From: Siphonodentalium dalli | Taxonomy: Eukaryota; Mollusca; Scaphopoda; Gadilida; Siphonodentaliidae | Direction of reading: 5' to 3' | DNA: 64,000 nt | Assembly (NCBI GenBank): GCA_032622095.1 | Contig: CP136064.1 | Coordinates: forward strand, 170,200,310 to 170,264,309 | Shown here: piece by piece, positions 49,501 through 61,500 of the stretch | Layout: every line of letters starts with the position of its first letter | How positions within the stretch are numbered: position 1 is the first letter of the stretch | Translations under genes and position numbers: made by a program | The notes under the pieces: generated by a model | The model's input: the letters and a program-made list of their open reading frames with translations, nothing else | Database searches by the model: none | Told to the model about the DNA's origin: nothing

Positions 49501-52500
49501 ATTGTTAGGCAAATGTAGACAAGCATCCAAATAAATCACAGATGTCCTATTCTTGCAGGGATGTCCCCATGGGTTGAGGGGTGGAATTAGCAGATTTGTT
49601 AAATGAGATGTAATTTGTTTTCTCAAAATTAATTATTTCGACTAAAATGAATATAAAATAGTAAACTACTTAATTTTTTAACCCCCCAGATTACATTATA
49701 TAAAATATATGCCATATTATATACCATTTGAAAGAGGAAGCTCCAAAACATTGTATTATCAACTTTTCCAGTATAATAAACTGTGGACATGTTGTTTTTA
49801 TTGAGTTGCCAAAGAGTTTTGTCATCTAGATTGCAGTAAAAAGCAAAATTATTTTCAATGCAGGGGGAATAACTCTATATATTAAAGATGGAGTTCTTCC
49901 CCTTCCATTGAAAAGTTTGAATTCTGTTGCATTCTGGGATCCAAAGGGGGGGGGTCATTCTATAATTTCAGTAGTTTTTGGCTCACCTGAGACGAAGTCT
50001 CCAGTGGAGCTATAGTCATCACTCCTCGTCCGTCCGTCAACAATTCTTTAAACTTCTCTGGAACCATAAGACCGTATGGGTTCATATTTGGTGTGGATAT
50101 TGCCTTGGTGACTCACATTCAGATTTGTTCAAATGAGGTCACTGGGTCAAATGTGGGCAGGGACATAACTCCAAAAAATATTAAACATTGCAAGTGAAGT
50201 CTGACATTTTATAAACATTTCGTGGAGATCTGCTAGAGGTCATTAATTTCCAATTACAACATCAATCTATTACCTTGGGTGACAGATTTGTGAAAATGGT
50301 ATTACAAAGTCGAATAAGGGCATTGCCATAGACATAACTATTTCACAACATATTAATTCTTAAAATATGTATGGAAGAGCCAAGAACTAGTTGGCTTATT
50401 TAGCATGGAATGTTCTTGTTTGACTGCAATACAGATATTTTTAATGGGGTAACCTGGACAAATAGGGGCCAAGCGAAGGACAGTTTCCTTCTTAATATGC
50501 TTCCTTAGATTGGAAATTTCCAACAATTGGGAAAGTTTGAGATGTCAATTGTGTAATTCCAACCTAAGACTTGGGAGTCTTGAGCCTAGTCGGGAGGGGA
50601 CTTGTTTGGGGGGGGGGGGGTCAGTAGTGTACAGTTGGTAATTTGGCCACATATCCTGTTTAGATCTACTTCTTTTAAAGTGATTATGAAAAGTTCCAAC
50701 TATTGTGGTCTCCAGAGTCCCAGTCTTATCAGTCTTTGCAGTCTGGTGAGCGACCCCACAGTCATTGACTGTCTTGTTCCTACATTTTTAATCTTGGCAC
50801 TGTTATTTAGTACCATGGGAATCTGTGCACCTGCGATTATGACGTCTGTCCGACATTTTTTGTGTGGAGTTATTCCCCTTTTTCGACTTAGAATTTTTTT
50901 CGCAACATACATAATTTTGTCCAAGCTTTTATTCCTACATTTTTCGGTCAATAGGTTTAAGATTAGGGTTATGGTTGTACACCTGCAATGGGAACTGTTA
51001 ATTTATTATTTTAACTAAATGTTTACTGACATGTGAAACATCTTAGTATTTTAAAAACACGGAGGTATCCGTAGTCCCATTGGGACAGTCACACCTCTAG
51101 TTGTCGCTGCCATTAGTGACATCATAATTATATAGGAAAGCCATTTCAATAATAAATTTAGTATGATAATACAGTAGTAATACATTTTGATCAGGAATTC
51201 AACACAAAGCTGAGAGAAATAAATCAGGATTGAAATGTGCTTCAAAGTATTTTCTCAAATTTGATTGGTATGTATTGAATTTCTTCATCTGTCCATTTTC
51301 AGAACCTGAGGCTGTTTGTATGGTTTGCAATGACGAACCTACTGGGGTTCATTATGGTGTTTCTTCATGTCAATCATGTCGGGTGAGTAAATGCATATCG
51401 TGATGTTTCATTGCGATGATCACTTTAAGAGGTCAGGCACATCCTGAATTCAACTATTATAGTTATATTTAACTATAACACTTGAATATTATTATTTCCA
51501 TTTTGTGAATTAATAAAAGAGGCATAATCCAAAACCATATTTCACAAAACTTCAAAATCAGTAACGCACTAATTCGGTATACCAAGTTTGTGGCGGAATA
51601 ACATGTTTCAATCGCAATCGGTGTGAATGATTAATGATTCAAGATGGCACATGATAAAGAAGTCAATTAACATTCAATTGGGTCTAAATATTGTTATCAA
51701 TGGGGATTGATTGTGTCATGTTAGTGTCATTTAGAAAGGCATACTTGCACCATTATTAAAGATGCATAATCCGAATTAACTATTTCTTGGCTTCGGGGAA
51801 CCCACCATCAAAGCTCAGATTGATCAGATATCGATGTTTGAAATCTACTATTTTTCACCACCGATAATTATAAGTGGCCCAGTAAACAGTTGACGAGAAA
51901 GGTCTCGGACCAAATTGCGAATGAAGATCGATAACTCTAAAATCAAGTGGCTTTTTAGCTCACCTGAGACAAAGTCTCCAGTGGAGCTATAGTCATCACT
52001 CCTCGTCAGTCCGTCCGTGTGTCAAGAATTGTCTTCTTCTCCAGAACTATAGAACTGTTCAAATGGGTTCATATTTGGTGTGGTTGATCCCTAGGTGACT
52101 CACATTCAGATTTGTTCAAATGAGGTCACCTGGTCGATTAGTTGCGAAACCAGGGCCATAACTCTATTCCTCCATAGTAATTCTTAGAACGACTTCTTCT
52201 CCAGAACTATAAGTCCGAATGGGTTCATATTTGGTGTGGATGTTCCCTAGGTGACTCACATTCAGATTTGTTCAAATGAGGTCACCTGGTCGATTAGTTG
52301 CGAAACCAGGGCCATAACTATTCCTCCATAGTAATTCTTAGAACGACTTCTTTTCCAGAACTATAAGGCCGAATGGGTTCATATTTGGTGTGGATGTTCC
52401 CCAGGTGACTCACATTCAGATTTGTTAAAATGAGATCACCAAGTCAAATAGTTGCGAAGGCAGGGCCATAACTCTTTCCCTCCATAGTAATTCGTAAAAC

Positions 52501-55500
52501 AGCTTCTTCTCAAATACCATCAGGCCGAATGAGTTGAAGGGTCCATGAAGGGTCCATGGGTGACTGGGGTTCAGATTTGTTCAAATGAGGTCACTGGGTC
52601 AAACGAGGGCGGGGCCAGGGACATAACTAAAAAAAAAGAGAACAATGAAAATCCTTTTTTTTTTAAATAGTACAAAAATTCAACTTTTTAAATAAAATGT
52701 GAAATAATTTTTTTTTTTAATTAAATTAAACAAAAACTATCATGATTATAACATCCACTGGGGCACCCGAATCACCCCACCAAATTTGGTTGAAATCAGT
52801 CCAGGTTCTGTTAAATCAGGAACAGAGATTAGCCTTGCCATTTGAAGGGTCAAACACCCATATTAATTACCTTGTAATTTCTCATTCCCAATGAAACTAA
52901 ATTTGTTTGACAAGTCATGAATCACTATCAACAATAAGCTTAATATCAACAATATGCTTAATAAGTCAACACATGCCAACACTCTCTGGCATTTGCTTTG
53001 TGATGGCAATTACACTGAGATGCTGTTATCTTGATAGGGTTTGATAAACAAATAAGAGATTTATGGGGAGAATGGTTATACAGTTGTATACTGAACAGAT
53101 GTTACAATATTATTTTTATAGACCAATAACTCATTTTCACCTATGCTAATCATGATATGATATATTGAAATTACAAGATCAATGGATTTACCCCATATAT
53201 ATGGATTATTAGCTTTATTTATAAGCTAACCACTTAATTTGGGGTGGGTGGCAAATTGGGGGGGGGGGTTCTGGTTTTGACTACCAACTTGACTGGAAAA
53301 TATGTTGTAATTAGACCAACAAATTGCCAATTGCCAACTTTATGAGAGATGTCATATTGGAAATTTCCAACAGTTTGAGATCTTGAAAGTACCAGTTGTA
53401 AAATGTATTGTTTGGTCCATTTGGGAGTTGACTGGCTTTTAGTCAGGGGTTTGCTGTTGGAAATTTCAAGTTGAAAATCCCTCTGCCCCCCCCCTCCCCC
53501 CTGCCAGTCAAAGAAGACCCTCTAGCTATGTCCCTGCTTATAACTACTTGTTATAAAGTGATTTGACAAGTACTGACTATTGTAGTCATTTTTAGACATA
53601 CCACATCACATCCTCCCCCACCCCAATATCTGTCCCTCCCACCCACACTATAGCCAGATCCCTTCCCTGCACATAAAATATCCTCTTTTGACTATAGTAC
53701 AGGCTATTTGACATTCAATGTTTAGATATCACTTTACCTTGTACAGCTGAGATATTATAAACTAATTATAGTTATCTCAATTCCCAGCAGACTGGTTGGA
53801 ACCATTAGATGAATGCAATTTAATCCAATGTTTTGGCTGCTGTTTTTAACAGTTTGACAGTTTTATATTACTATTGGTATTAACCCTTTCATGATGGGAG
53901 CTGTGCTGGTGCAGCATTAAATACCCTATATCAGTGCATTCTCTTATATATGTTAGTCACCCATTGGGAGCTTCACATATATACGAGAATGCAATGGCTT
54001 TCAAGGTCAAGGAAATAATGTCAGGACAATGTATTCTCTTATATATGTGAAGCTCAGTGTATAAATAAGAGAATGCATTGGCACAGCGTTTTCGCAAAAT
54101 TTCGGGAAGTTCCAGTCATAGAAGGGTTAACCGACATATCTTTGTTTCAGTGGCAAAGTCTTGATATATATGTTTATGTTTACTCACAACAGTGGGGCAC
54201 AGATGTTTTTCCTCAATTGAACATGGGGTGGTTTTATTGCCTATTGAGTTGGTAGTCAGGCATCCAAATAAATCACACATGTCCTATTCTCGCAGGAATG
54301 TGCCCATAGACGATCGGGGTTGGGGGATGTTGGTTGCAGAATTGTTCAATGAGATGTAATATTTTCCCAAAACTAATTACACAAACTAAATTGAATTAAA
54401 AATAATAGACCATTGATTAAGAGAAGGGGGCTCCTAGTTTTAAAATAACAAGATATGGGGCAGGCCTCAGCCTAGGGGTCCAGAACAGGGAGACTTGAAG
54501 TCTCCCTCCAGGAAATTTAGGGAGACTTCGGGAAATTTAGGGAGACTTCAGGGAGAAGTGGGGAGACTACCAAAAATTGACAATTTTCAAATATGGGTTT
54601 ATTTTATAACATCTGACAATAAAAAATTCAAAAAGATAAAATAAGAAATAAAAAAAAAAAATTTGACTTTATCTGAAATTAGCTTAATTAATTGTTATTA
54701 TACATCTAAAAAATTTGGAAATGTTTTGTGTAGCTATCATTTAAGCAAGACAATTATCAAGTTACAGTAGTAGTTAATTTTTTAACTAAATGAAAGTAGT
54801 ATTATTTCCTAGACTGCAGCTTGGAAGATACGTTTGTACAGTCACAGTGAATCATGATGAATGTAACTTTGTAAGTTTAATTTGGTCACGGCTGTAATGT
54901 GGGTGTCCGCTAAAATAAACAATAAGTACTAACTAACAAAGGAGTTGCAAAAGCTTTTATTAATTAATGGCCTCCCTTAATTAATGCCAACATCACTGGT
55001 ATAATCCGATTAAAGCAATAAACTTGACATTATTTTATTTACGGAAGCGGTCTCTTCAAAAAGTCCGACGCGGTCTCTTCAAAAAGTCCGACGCGTTACC
55101 GAAACGAACTTCCGAAGCGCCTGGTACAACTCTGATAATGTCGTAATTGTTTTATATCTGACAAGCGGGACGGCGGTCTTTTAAATTAATTAAAACATTT
55201 ATTTGTGACACTCACGATGGTCAGTAACAACACAGATGCGAACATCTCATTGTGTTTTCAGCGTGTCAAAACATTCGTGATTAACATTCATTACCGCAAA
55301 GGGAACAATGGCGACTGAATAACAATAGGTCATATTTTATTTTTTATTTTAAACACTTGGGTCTTTGTCTCTGCATCGTCTGTTTCTTTATGGGATGGCC
55401 GCCACAATTGATCTATATATGGACATGTCCCGAAAAAAAAAAAGAAAAAAAAATTCCCCCTAAAATTGAAGGCGACTTCGATTTCGCCTTAGAGCGACGA

Positions 55501-58500
55501 TAGGGCGAAGTCAGCGACAGTAAGGCGACAATCTCGCCCGAGTCGCCTTGTGAGCTGAGGCCTGATTGGATGTTTAGACCTAAAAAAATAATACCTTCGT
55601 CTCCGGTGTATAAACAGAACATCTGCGTAGTGTAGATGAATGTAGAATTTACTTTTGCTTGTGTGTGGACATCTATTTGGCTTGCCACGTACACGTTTAT
55701 TGCCTACTCCCGGTCAATCAGCGCTTGGATTAGCCACACACGAATGTGCCCAGTGTAACTCCCCATTTCCAACAATCTATCTGGTCAGTTTTATTTTCCT
55801 CCTGTGTCGACCAGGACGTGGTTACTAAAGGGAGTATTTTTCTGAATTGCGAGTTTATCAACTCAATATTTATAATTGTTAATAACAAACTTGCAATTTA
55901 TCCGTTGCCTACCGGTCGTTAATAATATTTAGTACATACGCACAGAAACTTTTTGTTTCTTAGTATGCGATACGTAATTTGTTAAAAATCCGTGTTTTTT
56001 TATCAACACAATGTCATCTCTAAATTAAGTGATTGGATTCACGTTACAAAATTCGACATAGCTGGCCATTTTGACAATGACTGCAGCATGTTATAATTTA
56101 CTTGTGGAACACATATATTGTATTATTGTGCAACATATCCGATGGGATGATTTGTCCGATTTCGGACGCCACATGGAACGGTATGCGAAGTCTCCTAATT
56201 TGCTACACATGTTCTATTTCATGAAGTCGACTCATCGCTAAGTTCATATCATGTATACTGCTAAAGCATACATGTCACAGCTCTGTTAGTTCACAGTAAG
56301 TTGCCCAGGACAGAAATGTCTCCTTTGGCAATATTATACAAAAAGATAGTCCTTGTTATCAGATGAAATTTCTTTTGCCTGAACGAATTGTAATGTTGAC
56401 GTTGAGCAACTGGAACTCAACTGACATTTGGGGCATGAATATCATAGAGCTTAAGGACATCATTATAGATATCCAACATGTCGTTATCTTTAATTGTGCT
56501 TTCACGATTAATACCTACGAATCTAAGCTAGCCAGAATGTATGAACATGAGGGCTTGTATTTGTTGTTGTTGTTGTTGTTGTTTGTATTTGGATACTTGC
56601 AACGTTATCGCGAATGTTACTGCGACTTCAAGGTATTTATTGGAAAATTATGCCTCGTTTCTTGCGATTCCATATCCAATAACTCATTGTATCAGAACAA
56701 TTGTTAGTAACAAGGCGATTATGTTCATTATAACATGTTGAGTATTATATGACCTCTGTTCAAATAATGGTGTGTCGCTATAATAAATAGTGTCTCATTC
56801 TTTACATGCATGTACAGTATGACTGACTGAGTCAGGTTATTAATTTACGAGTGGGTCTTGTCCCCCTGGAATCATACTCCCTCAGGATATGTCCAGGCCT
56901 GTTCCACCATCGGCGGACTTTCCGAAAGTGTATAAAACATTCACGTCACCATAAGCATGGACACCGCTATGTTCTTTCACATGCGAAATCGGAACTCATC
57001 GTCCTCTTAGACACGAGAAAGGACAGTATCTTACCTGCGGTTCAACTTATAGCAGGTAAGATCACGTGGCCAAGTAACTGAAGGAATTTTGCCTTATTTT
57101 ACTAGAACTACCGTAACCAAATGTTTTGTATAATTACCCTTGCTTGCTAATAACTAACATTGTCTAGTCATGCTTGTAGTCGAACGAGATTTGACTTTCA
57201 TGGCCACACATTGTGCGGGTTGCTCAAGAAATAACCGCTTTAATACGCTGTATTGTCATAGTTGGGTGAGGGCCCGTTGGTCCATGATTAAACATTTTGA
57301 GCAAACCATACCAGTCTTTACCTCGGGCAGGACCAGTTCGGGCCCCCCGGTCCTGTTTCGGCAGCTATTAGTAGTAGGCAGGTGGCTGCAAATGTTGATT
57401 CGGGCAACCAATCTTCTCGGGCAGATGCCTTGGCGCCTGAACCTTGGTGGCTGTTCTGGGTGGGGAAGACTCCTTGTCCCGTGCCACAAATAGGGCACCA
57501 ACCAACTGGCCTTCTGACTCTTCCCCATGGTGCCGTGGCCCACTCCATTACGAGAGTGGGCCTTGTCCCCCTGCAATCATACTCCCTCGGGATATGTCCG
57601 AGCCTGCTCCTCTGCCGTCATGAGATCATAGTGGTATGTCATCGACATTTATGCCAACTTTGGGGGATTCGTGTGGGGGGGTTTACTCTAGTTAAATGGA
57701 TCCTTCCAACTTTACCCTCCACCCTTCTGGCCTTGGGGCGCAGCATATTCTCCCTGGGCACCTAATTGTGCACCAGGATTTCCGGGGGGAAATTGGGCGG
57801 GCAATAGCACCTTAACTCCAAATTAGAGAGCATTTGTTCCTCGTTTGAGCCATTCCCAGAGTGGGCCTCCCTCTGATACCGTATCTCAACTTGATGCGGG
57901 CTGTTCTGTTGCTGGCGTCGATCCTGACCTGCTTTCTATGCCTCTCATGTCGTCTGTTGGCTTTGACAACGATGAGCTTAGGCCGACGGTGGGTCGGTCG
58001 AGGATTCTGTCGTTCCTCGGGAACACGGGCTTTTGTGAATGAAGATAAGAAGAAAAGATAAGCATGTCGGTCTTCTTCTCTTCCTTAGTCTCTTGACTAA
58101 GGAGGGGAGGAGGACTGACATGCCTTTCATGACGATGAGCTAGAATCTTGGGAACCCACTGTCGGTCGAGGATTCTGTCATTCCTCGGGACCGCTCTTTT
58201 GTGAATGAAATCGACCGAGGTTGATCTCTTTTACAACCTTCATCACAGGATACATGTCAAATCTTGTTTAAATTACCAACCATACCAGTCTTTACCTCGG
58301 GCATGCTCTGTTCTGGCCCCCATGGTCCTGCTACAGCAGTCAGGACCAGTGGCAGGCAGGATGCTGACATCGCTGATTCGGGAAACCAATCTTCAAGGGT
58401 GAAAGCCCCAGCACCTGCGCCTTTGGAGCTGTTCTGGATGGGTAAGACCGTCATTTTGCTAACAATTTAACAATTTTGAAACGTATATACACAGACATCA

Positions 58501-61500
58501 ATCTCATCACATGAAAACGAGAAGAGGATGACGAGAAGAAAGAAGAGCTGAAGAAGACGTCTCTACTTGCTCAGTTTCTCGCTAGCACGACTGGTATGGC
58601 ACTACCTGGGATGTTTCTTCCAAAAAACAAGGGGGGGGTCCAAGTTTGAACAGTGCCGGAATCTAAACTTATGAGCTCTTTCACATAACACATTATAGCT
58701 GATTCATGACTAAATCACATTTACATGAAATCGGTTTTGGAAGAGTATATTCCCATCAAATTTGGATATTAACTTTATTGCTCGTGCCTCCTCCTGGGCT
58801 TGCATTCTAATCCATATAGTTCAGTGAGGGCTTTCCTTGGCGGAAAAATATAATTTTTTTAATTATAATTAATTTTTCCTAAAGGGAAGCCTGAAACTGA
58901 ACTATCATAGATCCCTCCCATGGTGGTGCCATTCCCAACCCCGCGACTCGCAAATCTCATGATTGAGTCGGAAATAAAACTGACCAGATAGATTGTTGGA
59001 ACGCGGGAGTTACACTGGGTGCATTCGTGCGTGGCTAATTCGAGCGCTGCTTAACCAGTAGGCAATAAACGTGCAATAAATTTTAACTCTCCTGATGACA
59101 CAAGGCCAGAGATATAATCCATATAGTTCAGTTTCGGGCTTCGCTTAAGGAAAAATTTATTATAATTTAAAAAATTATTTATCTATGTGTATAATAATAA
59201 TAATAATTTATTTTAATTTATTTATACAGAATTTCTTCCGAACACCATTAGTGCAGCTACAGAAAAGTGTCTGTGATAATAATGAAGACTGTGAAATAAC
59301 AGTAGAAACTCAAGACAAATGCACATACTGCCGTTACCACAAGTGCTTGATGGTTGGCATGACGAGAAAGTTAAAGATGGATGACAAATCTTCAGGTTGG
59401 TGTTGTTATTCATGAGGAATGGATGGAAAGGCAGTTTATCCCTTTTATGACAAATGCTCCACTGTTGCAGCATTTAAGATTGTGTGCCAGAGCTTTCTTA
59501 AAGACAGCCATAGACAAAACTAGTACCATAGATTGCTTTCATGACATGACAGTGCTTATATACTGCCAAAAATTAAATTCAGGAAATTGGGAATAAACGT
59601 TTTTTCCCTTAAAATTAATAAAACTATGATGGAAAAATATACTTTTGAACTTGTTTGAAGTAAAAATATTGATACCGCACCCTGTCATCCCTTCATTTTA
59701 TAGCCGAGTATATTTTGATCAGGGAAAAACACAAATCAGTCATGTTGTCCCACACAAGTTCAGTCTAGTATGGTACAGAAGTCTAATATTTTGTATGAAT
59801 CTGTTAATCAGCGCCTTTTCGATAATAGTATCATAATTTAAAAAGCCTGGTCAAACATTTTTTCTCAATATTTTCTATTAGAAATATTGGATTTGAGCAA
59901 CGAAAATGATATTTGTTTGTTTCTGGTTTATGTTTTCCATATTTTGAGAAAAAATAAATAAATAGCCTCCCTCCCTCATCTCAAAATTGACATCTAATTG
60001 CCTGAGAACACAGATATTTTATTTTAATGGCCTAATGATGGAGATGCCTGACAGTTCTTTCAAGACTAGATAGCTGTGTATTTTAATCACATTCAATGGT
60101 TGCCTTTCTCAAATATATGCGAATTTCAGATTTTAATAATGATTTATTAACTATGAAATTACTATTTATTTCCAGAGGAGGAATCTGAAGGACAGGAAGA
60201 TGTGCCCTGTTGTAAATGTCTCAAGACTAACCAGCCGGAATTGGTGAGATTAGGTTACAATATTTACCTGTACAACAGATAATAAGGCGAGATAAGGCAT
60301 AGCTGCGTCGAAAAAAAAAATGGACCGTGTTCGACCATTTTATGATTTCAAATTTTCACTGAGTTGAAAACCGGTAACATGAAAACTTTAAAAATTAGCT
60401 TCGGAGATATGAATGACAATCCACATTCAATATTCACTTGACACCTTCCTTATAAGTTGAAATAGGTCGGGAAACAAGAAAAGAGGTTTCTAAACCTGAA
60501 TTGATGACTAAAACCTGGATTAATCGAGGTTCCAGGGGCAAGGGGTAATGATCGAGATACGACTATCTACATATATACAAGACTTGAATAAATATTTTAT
60601 ATATAAATACCTGCCACCTCACTAATAAATACAAATATCATTGAAAAAAAAAATCCCTGAGAAATGAATCATTAATTTTATATGGCCTAACAATAACAAT
60701 ATGTTCGTAATACATGCAAATTTTCCCTTCTTTTCTCAGCTTTCTTCACAGTTAAATAACTAAACAACAATGATGATAATTATATAATGGAAACTTCAGG
60801 CCATCAAACTTTTGAAGCAAACAACCCCATTTACTTTACCTGGAACTTACTAAGACTAATTCTTCCACATTTGATGTCACCTCACTGTATTCAGTTTAAC
60901 TTGAAATAGCCTTCAAATTAATTCTGCACGAAAAATATCTGCCTTATTTCAGATCTTACTCTGTGATAAATGTGATAACGGATTCCACACAGCATGTTTA
61001 CGACCCCCACTGATGATGATCCCTGAGGGAGATTGGTTTTGCCCACCTTGTGAGCATGTGAGTATAATGTTAATGTGACACTACACTTAGTGTTTAGCTC
61101 ATTTAATTAGAGTGGCTTCCCTTTCATCGTAATCCACATCCCGACTCGGCACCAAAAACCTACTCACCCTTAAGATACTTATATATATATACTAGAAGGT
61201 GACCCGACTTCGTCCGGGCTTTGACCTTGAATTGACCATTTTGAAGGTCAAGGTCAGGAGGGGTCAAACACCAACACCCCAAAAATGGTGGAAATCGGCC
61301 CAGCGGATACCGGGAAATCGGCCCAGCGGATACCGAGATACCCTATGCATAAAATTTTGTCCGTAAAAATCCGCCAGTTTAACCCGATTTGATTTCCACT
61401 CAAGTATATAAACGCGCCTCATATACACACGCTCATTAATTGTCAAGTTTCAACGTAAAGATAAATTACCATCGGTGCCCGAGATATCGCCAAGACGTCT

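Larger units (their letters stand above)
44695..51302 (+). other. RSF1: Intron 11 (6.6 kb)
   Basis: Phase-1 GT-AG intron between the two DBDs. It holds a degenerate relative of the 23820 element (about 44700-45412, with 'aaatggccgccggcagtcat'), a local duplication with G-runs, the hAT-like element at 46088-47537, GTCC-rich dispersed repeats (48180-48900; 49980-50170; 50640-50950) and a palindrome (49415-49475). Confidence 0.85.
51383..59229 (+). other. RSF1: Intron 12 (7.8 kb)
   Basis: Phase-0 GT-AG intron splitting DBD 2 between its fingers. It holds a dispersed-repeat cluster (51760-52620), palindromes (53930-54085), an hAT-like element (54461-55564) and a large inverted-repeat element (55692-59073) that ends about 155 bp before exon 13. 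52620-53900 shows nothing beyond AT-rich text and C/G runs. Confidence 0.85.

Noticed and set aside
57256-57765. Several GC-rich frames of 76-127 codons on both strands
   Set aside because: They overlap one another in different frames within a decayed, internally duplicated mobile element; no frame is clearly genuine.
42906-59395. Exons 10-13 as a separate nested nuclear receptor gene
   Set aside because: No ligand-binding domain or start/stop context is visible, and the four exons fit the RSF1 frame exactly on both sides (phase 1 in, phase 1 out). RNA data would be decisive.
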